Shown here in pieces: positions 59,301 to 64,000 of a stretch of DNA of 64,000 nt. The notes beneath the pieces are model-generated. The model did no database searches and was not told the DNA's origin. It worked only from the letters and a program-made list of their open reading frames with translations. This stretch comes from Schistosoma mansoni (Eukaryota > Platyhelminthes > Trematoda > Strigeidida > Schistosomatidae). Made by a program: the position numbers and the translations under genes. The DNA lies in contig NC_031502.1 in assembly GCF_000237925.1 (NCBI RefSeq), positions 26,231,951-26,295,950 of the forward strand. Direction: 5' to 3'. Each line of letters begins with the position of its first letter. Positions within the stretch are counted from its first letter, which is position 1.

Positions 59301-62300
59301 CTGCAATCTAATTGTTCTCCGAACTCATCAACGAGCACGCTTGTTAAATAGAGAAAACTTGAATGTTGTCCTCCAGTTGTGTAAGACAGTACAATCTGAA
59401 ATTTGAGAAAAATTTTCCGAAACAACACTGCTTTGATACATAAAAGTATGAAATTAAATCAGAAACACAAACCTAGTTTTTACGGCACATTAAAGTCGAC
59501 ATTTTACCAGGACTCCAAAATGAATTCGAACAATTATTGAAAACATTAATCACAAACGAGAATCTAATCTAACGTAATATGTTAACATGGTAATCTGCTC
59601 AAAGATGAAGTAATACGTGAAAACAGCCCATTTTTTAAATTATGGAATGAAGCCTCAAAGTGTCATGCTAGATATTTAGAATAAACGGCTGCTAACAATA
59701 TGATTATAATATGATGAGTAGTATTTAACCAGCCCATACAGATAATACAAGTTTTAGACCCTGAACTATTGTTATATTGATCATGTTTCTATTTTATCTC
59801 GAATTAATAAAGTGAAGTGATTCTTACTTACATGTGCAGAGAAGCATTCATGATTTAAGTTTGTAACTTATAAATTGTACTACAGTATATAAAGTGGGTT
59901 TGATTAACATAATTCATATAAGATATATGTATCTAAGATATATGGAAAGTTGAAGATTTCCGTACATCGCTAATAATATATGGTAATCAGGGCTATGAGA
60001 ATTGAATTAAAGGTTGAAAGATCAGAAAACCAATTTGATTTAGAAGTAAACTTATAACTAGCTGAATGAATTAAACAAGAGGCAAGAATAAATTTTCATA
60101 TATCACCACTACAGAGACGATAAAAATTGGCGATTTATCAATGTTTGGATTTCTTACGAACTACCATATGTAGGTAAAGAAATGTAGTAATGGAAATAAT
60201 CATAATATTTGCTTAGTTGAATATTGCGTTGTGGAGTGGTGGTTCACACGTTTGAATTTTAGCTAGTGAACGGCTGGTTTGAAACCTACGCCACATTCTT
60301 TAGTCTGGGGAACCGAAAAGACTAACTATCAGTCCAACCAGTTGCCATCTAGTGGCAACACCATGTTAGTAATGCAGAGGCTCGGCATCCTGTGTTCGGG
60401 CACAGCGATGACAATTTCATTGGTATCACTATATTGAAACATCAACTTCGGTGGCTTGGACATGGCCTACGAATGTCGTCCCAGAGAATTCCACATCGTT
60501 CATTATTTGTTGATTGGAAAAGGCGAAGGTAGTCGGTGGACGAAATGGAGTCATGGTGTGAAAGAATGCTGTACAGGACTGACTTCTGTTGATCCTTCAG
60601 GACCTCCTGGTTAGGGTCCCAGAGATGGTGCAACATAGTGGCTAGAGACGTTATCAGAAATAGCTCAGGATAGAAGCCAGTGACAATATTGCTGTGACTT
60701 TCTTTTATTCGATTCATAAAGGTGAACGTAACTTCTTTAACTGAAAGAATTCCTTCTGGCTGTATTTTTGCTAACCGAACCGTTTCTCCCATTTATTATT
60801 ATTATTATTATTTCACTTTCATACACTAATTTCTGTTCGTTGTTGTTCTTCACTTCATTATACGTACTTCACATTCTCTATCTCTTCACAACCTCATTGT
60901 TATAGTGTGGTGCATATGTATTTGGTGCTCCCTTGTACCATGTTTATGTGTTCAAATAAATAAATAAAGGATAACCAAAAAAAATTTGCTGCAATGTGAA
61001 ATGAATTTTACAGTTTGATCCATTTAGTTGTCAAGTGTTATAGTAGCCATAAGATGACAGAATAAATTTATCATCGGCCATTGAGCTTACCTTTTCGGCA
61101 AGTTCCGGGAGGAGATCTCGCAAGTGCACAGAAAAGCAACGCACAATAAAACGTATGAGACGACAAACATGCTCCATTGGACGCATGCGCGAGGCATAAT
61201 GTGTGAGTACACGGGTTACAACTGGCCATATTACTTCTCTTACTAACTGCAGGCATTCAGCCAAACAATCTTGAGCAGAAAGCACCATCTCAGACGTAGT
61301 ACGATCAACAGCATTGCGTTCCCTTGTATCCCACTGACTAGAACTTGGATTTCCCAAACGTCGTAAAAGGCAATTAAAAGTACGAAACAGTGCTGCTAGG
61401 TAATCGAGCCATACACGGGGATCACTGAGAGTATCTGAACCTTCGATAGGGACATTACCATCCATCAGCTAAAAACAATAGACAAAAAAGGAATGAAGGA
61501 TCATATAAAGTATGGTAATTGAGACTAACGAACTGACTGAACATTGGCAAAATAGAATTTGAATCAACATCTACAATGTACAACGAACACAAGCAAAGTG
61601 CAGCAGGAACCAGCTATCCTACAAATCAAAACTGGGTATCAAAAGTACTGAATGTAGATATACTTAGTGTTTGCGAACAATAAACATTCATGTGTATCGA
61701 CATAAATTGAAGCAGAATTCATTGATGAATGTGTGGCAACATATTGAAAGTGACTATTTCTTCTAGAAAGATGACAAGGGTGAAACGTTTTCGCACTGGC
61801 TTAATAGATAATCCTAATTAGTAGCAGTATGGTGGCGAGGTTTAGCATATTCACTTTTAGATTAGTACTATTCAAGATACAGAGAATGAAAGTGGACATA
61901 AGTGCATGTGCAGAATAGACTCAAAATGGGATTGCTGTAAGCCCATTCAACTTCTTCATTATTTGTCTACTCGCCGCAATTTAGACATTTAATCCACTAT
62001 GTAAAATTATGTGAGTCTGATTGGGCGCATGTCTCCATACCAATATTTATCTATTCTCCCACTGGTCGTAACACATAGACAATCAATAATTTATCCACAA
62101 TCAATTAACACTCATAAATATATATGGATTTTGTAACACACACACTCACACACTCACTGGTTTCCTTGTGTGTTTGCTATCTATGCACTTGAGGGTTTTT
62201 ACTAATCATTAACAATATCTCTACAACCGGTGCTCTGGTTTTTGAATAATACTACTAGGAGATTTAGCTTACGTAAATACTCAGTTAACAGGATATTATT

Positions 62301-62871
62301 TACTGGAGTCAGATACAGAGGAATTAACCTCTACAGGAAATTATTCACCATATTGTTAGTATCGTATATTAGTATGCGGAAAGAAAACTATCCTGTGCAT
62401 GTGTAGTATAATAACAATACTTTTAGTCCGTAAACTAAATCATTCAGTCTCCTGATACAAATTTCACAACTACTTATCATGGAAGTTGATAATTACCTTG
62501 GATAAACATTCCAGGCTAACGCTACATATTTGTGCTACTCTCATCGGAAAAGCTTGTCTAGACGCTCGAGGGTCGAATTCAACTCCCCCACCACCTGTGC
62601 CCACAGAGCACATTAGACCTCGTCCAATACCAGCAAAAAAGTGAGTAGCATCATGGATAGGAACCCAAGCAAGCCTTGGTAGATTGTAGGCAACTCGATT
62701 GACCAAATCCTGCCAATGTTCATCAATTAGAGCAAGACGAAGAGAATCGGAGTTGCAAGGGGAAGGAATAGAAACATCTCCATTAGGTGTAGACGTTGGA
62801 GTTGCGCGATAGACAGCACACAACGAACCAAGAGCTGAAAGTGCAGCTCCAACAGCAAGTTTTTGACCTGG
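56319..62871 (-). CDS. TNPO3: transportin-3 (importin-13-like) beta-karyopherin, 3' part
   Basis: Five minus-strand exons, all GT-AG and phase 0: 62871-62497, 61468-61091, 59395-59276, 57682-57065 and 56435-56319 (stop TGA), 535 residues in total. Human transportin-3 is 923 residues, so the N-terminal half lies beyond the right edge. The family imports SR splicing factors into the nucleus with Ran. Matching blocks in order are FPMRVAQICSVSLECLSK; DPRVWLDYLAALFRTFNCLL; VWLD...EVIWPVVTRVLTHY; CRLIRFIVRCFSVHL; GGQHSSFLYLTSVLVDEFGE; QQPHTVEDLFRLCTRLVQHC; GQRLVSALLQACCLGLMDER; FLNWLKNAVANLS; and QATQEQITDFQDVVMK. All are HEAT-repeat helices. Oddities: exon 57682-57065 carries a Ser/Asp/Ala-rich insertion (about 57500-57390) and the protein ends about 20 residues before the vertebrate C terminus. 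Importin-13 is the nearest alternative; the C-terminal blocks fit transportin-3 better. Confidence 0.9.
58640..58815 (+). mobile_element. SINE (Sm-alpha type) with worn hammerhead, in TNPO3 intron
   Basis: The plus strand reads TGGGTGCGCACTGTTGAGGA, then TTCCCATACTAGGAAGAAAC, GGTCGTCCAATGCTTTCAG and ATTTTCAATGGTGGCTTAAAC. This is the hammerhead body and tail of the 9.2-kb SINE. The first core box has an insertion (CTGTTGA) and one stem II pair is lost, so no activity is expected. The tRNA head is largely decayed. It lies antisense to transportin-3, in the intron between exons 59276 and 57682. Confidence 0.7.
60237..60968 (+). mobile_element. LINE 3' end with family-T tail, tRNA-like start, in TNPO3 intron
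   Basis: The left end resembles a tRNA-derived head (GTGGTTCACACG, then GCTGGTTTGAAACC). At 60435-60530 the plus strand encodes HQLRWLGHGLRM followed by QRIPHRSLFVDWKRR, the C-terminal end of an RTE-type LINE polyprotein related to but distinct from family B. A 3' UTR follows with a short TTA repeat (about 60793-60810), and the end is GTGTGGTGCATATGTATTTG, TTGTACCATGTTTATG and an AAATAAATAAA tail. This tail is shared with the non-autonomous elements, making it the likely autonomous partner lineage. It lies antisense to transportin-3. Confidence 0.7.
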
Positions 62872-64000
62872 CTGGAATACAAAATAAAGAGTCAAAATCC
62901 GGCTAAACACTAATGAATTTTGTCAAAAGAGTAATTGATTGATGCCAAGTAAAGAAAAGTTGGACTTTGTTTTCGTATCATCACTAGTCAAGAGTTTGGA
63001 AATTCAACTTAACACCATTATAGAACAAGAATGTCTTCCACCACTTGATGAGTTTGGGAAGTTGCGAAAACCAGTTCCCTGTGCCTTTTTGTTTGTACAG
63101 TTATGATTGTTATACAGGCAATATTGATTATATTGATAAACCAATAAAACTTTCTAAATACTAAAATCACAAATATACAATGCACCTACCTATTGCGGCG
63201 AAACCATCTGTAGAAATAGATACCATTAGGGATCCATTGGAAATAGTCGTTTAGTTTATCCAATAATCAAAGAATATGCTCAGCATTTGTTAACTTTAAA
63301 TAAAACACTCAAAAACAGTGTTCCATACTTCATATGTGAAAACGAACGGTAAATACAAGTGGTAATAACTTTCAAACGATGAGATCCATCACAAGTAAAC
63401 AACAGCAGCCATTATAGATTACAAATAATCGTAATAGAACTAATTCTTCATTAGATCTTTATGTAAGCTACTTGAAGCTTGTTTTTCTTTCATAAAGAAT
63501 AGAAATGGGGATGAATTAAGTAAGAGCACGAAACGGCATAGACCTTACAATGTTGAATACCAATTGAAGTAAGCTAACTAATTGACTTCGAGAAAATCAT
63601 CCAATCGTCAAATGAAACACCTTTGAAATGGGAAATATCGTTTGCCACTGGTTCTCTACATTCGACCAAAACAAGAGGATTTTTGTACGTAAATCGATTG
63701 AAACGCCAGCTTGTTTGTAGTTTCTGTATCTACGAAATTTTACATTATGAACTGAGACTCATCTCAGTGATACAAGTAAAAATACAAATTTCGTTTAAGC
63801 GAATTACTAGTTTAATTTGCTAGGAAACCGATATAAAACTCTATTAATAGTTAGGATTACACTTCCTTCGAAGTAAACAGTCAAAGGAACTTGGGATGTA
63901 GCAGAAAATTAAAAACAATCGGTGTACCCGTGGACACAATCAATAATAAAGACCTTTATTAAGAGTAGAGTCAGGCTATTAACAGATTGCCTGGATATCA
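62872..64000. other. TNPO3 intron sequence, no exon recognised
   Basis: The next upstream transportin-3 exon is not visible in this last kilobase. An 18-nt segment at 63207-63190 (minus) has a good acceptor and donor but would add an in-frame stop. Confidence 0.5.

Noticed and set aside
63190-63207. 18-nt candidate microexon upstream of TNPO3 exon 62871
   Set aside because: It has good CTACAG and GTAGGT borders, but phase 0 translation gives an in-frame stop before the next exon.

Overview
The window looks like nuclear DNA of a parasitic flatworm, most probably a schistosome. The evidence is AT-rich, intron-rich sequence; introns of only 32 and 34 nt in one gene; tRNA-derived SINEs carrying hammerhead-ribozyme sequences (the Sm-alpha type); and dense remains of RTE-like, CR1-like and Penelope-like retroelements of the kind known from schistosomes. 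There are no bacterial-style operons, no CRISPR array and no rRNA. The species cannot be fixed from the sequence alone.

Three conserved genes can be modelled exon by exon. (1) A Ran-binding protein 3 homologue lies on the minus strand at about 20.9-25.07 kb. It is unusual in having two Ran-binding domains in tandem. (2) Translation initiation factor eIF3 subunit f lies on the plus strand at 40.47-44.69 kb. It has four exons, is complete, and encodes 273 residues. (3) The 3' part of a transportin-3/importin-13-like beta-karyopherin lies on the minus strand at 56.3-62.9 kb. Five exons are visible and its 5' part lies beyond the right edge. A fourth candidate, at 14.09-14.49 kb on the plus strand, is an orphan 135-residue tyrosine/asparagine-rich protein with a signal-peptide-like N terminus.

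Layout: 1-3.5 kb holds a tandem duplication (1.43-2.12 kb) in otherwise featureless DNA. 3.5-17.2 kb is intergenic with RTE fragments, several tRNA-derived SINEs (two with hammerhead sequences near 9 kb) and the orphan ORF. 17.2-25.1 kb leads into and contains the RanBP3 gene. 25.5-40.3 kb is a nested retroelement graveyard (RTE families A and B, CR1-like, Penelope-like, non-autonomous elements). It includes a ~100-bp hairpin and a 1,964-bp inverted repeat with a 6,035-bp spacer, whose right arm ends 338 bp before the eIF3f start codon. 40.4-44.7 kb is eIF3f, with decayed retroelement pieces in its long third intron. 44.7-56.3 kb is intergenic and holds a nearly full-length but dead family-B LINE (50.7-54.3 kb). 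56.3-64 kb is transportin-3, with a SINE and a LINE 3' end in its introns.

The genes do not form a pathway unit. RanBP3 and transportin-3 both act in Ran-dependent nucleocytoplasmic transport, but nothing here suggests their proximity is functional. The most unusual structure is the long inverted repeat. Both arms are copies of the same already decayed CR1-like element, so the duplication is younger than the decay, or it is an assembly error. Family names A and B for the two RTE-like lineages, and T for a shared 3' tail, are labels used only in this report.
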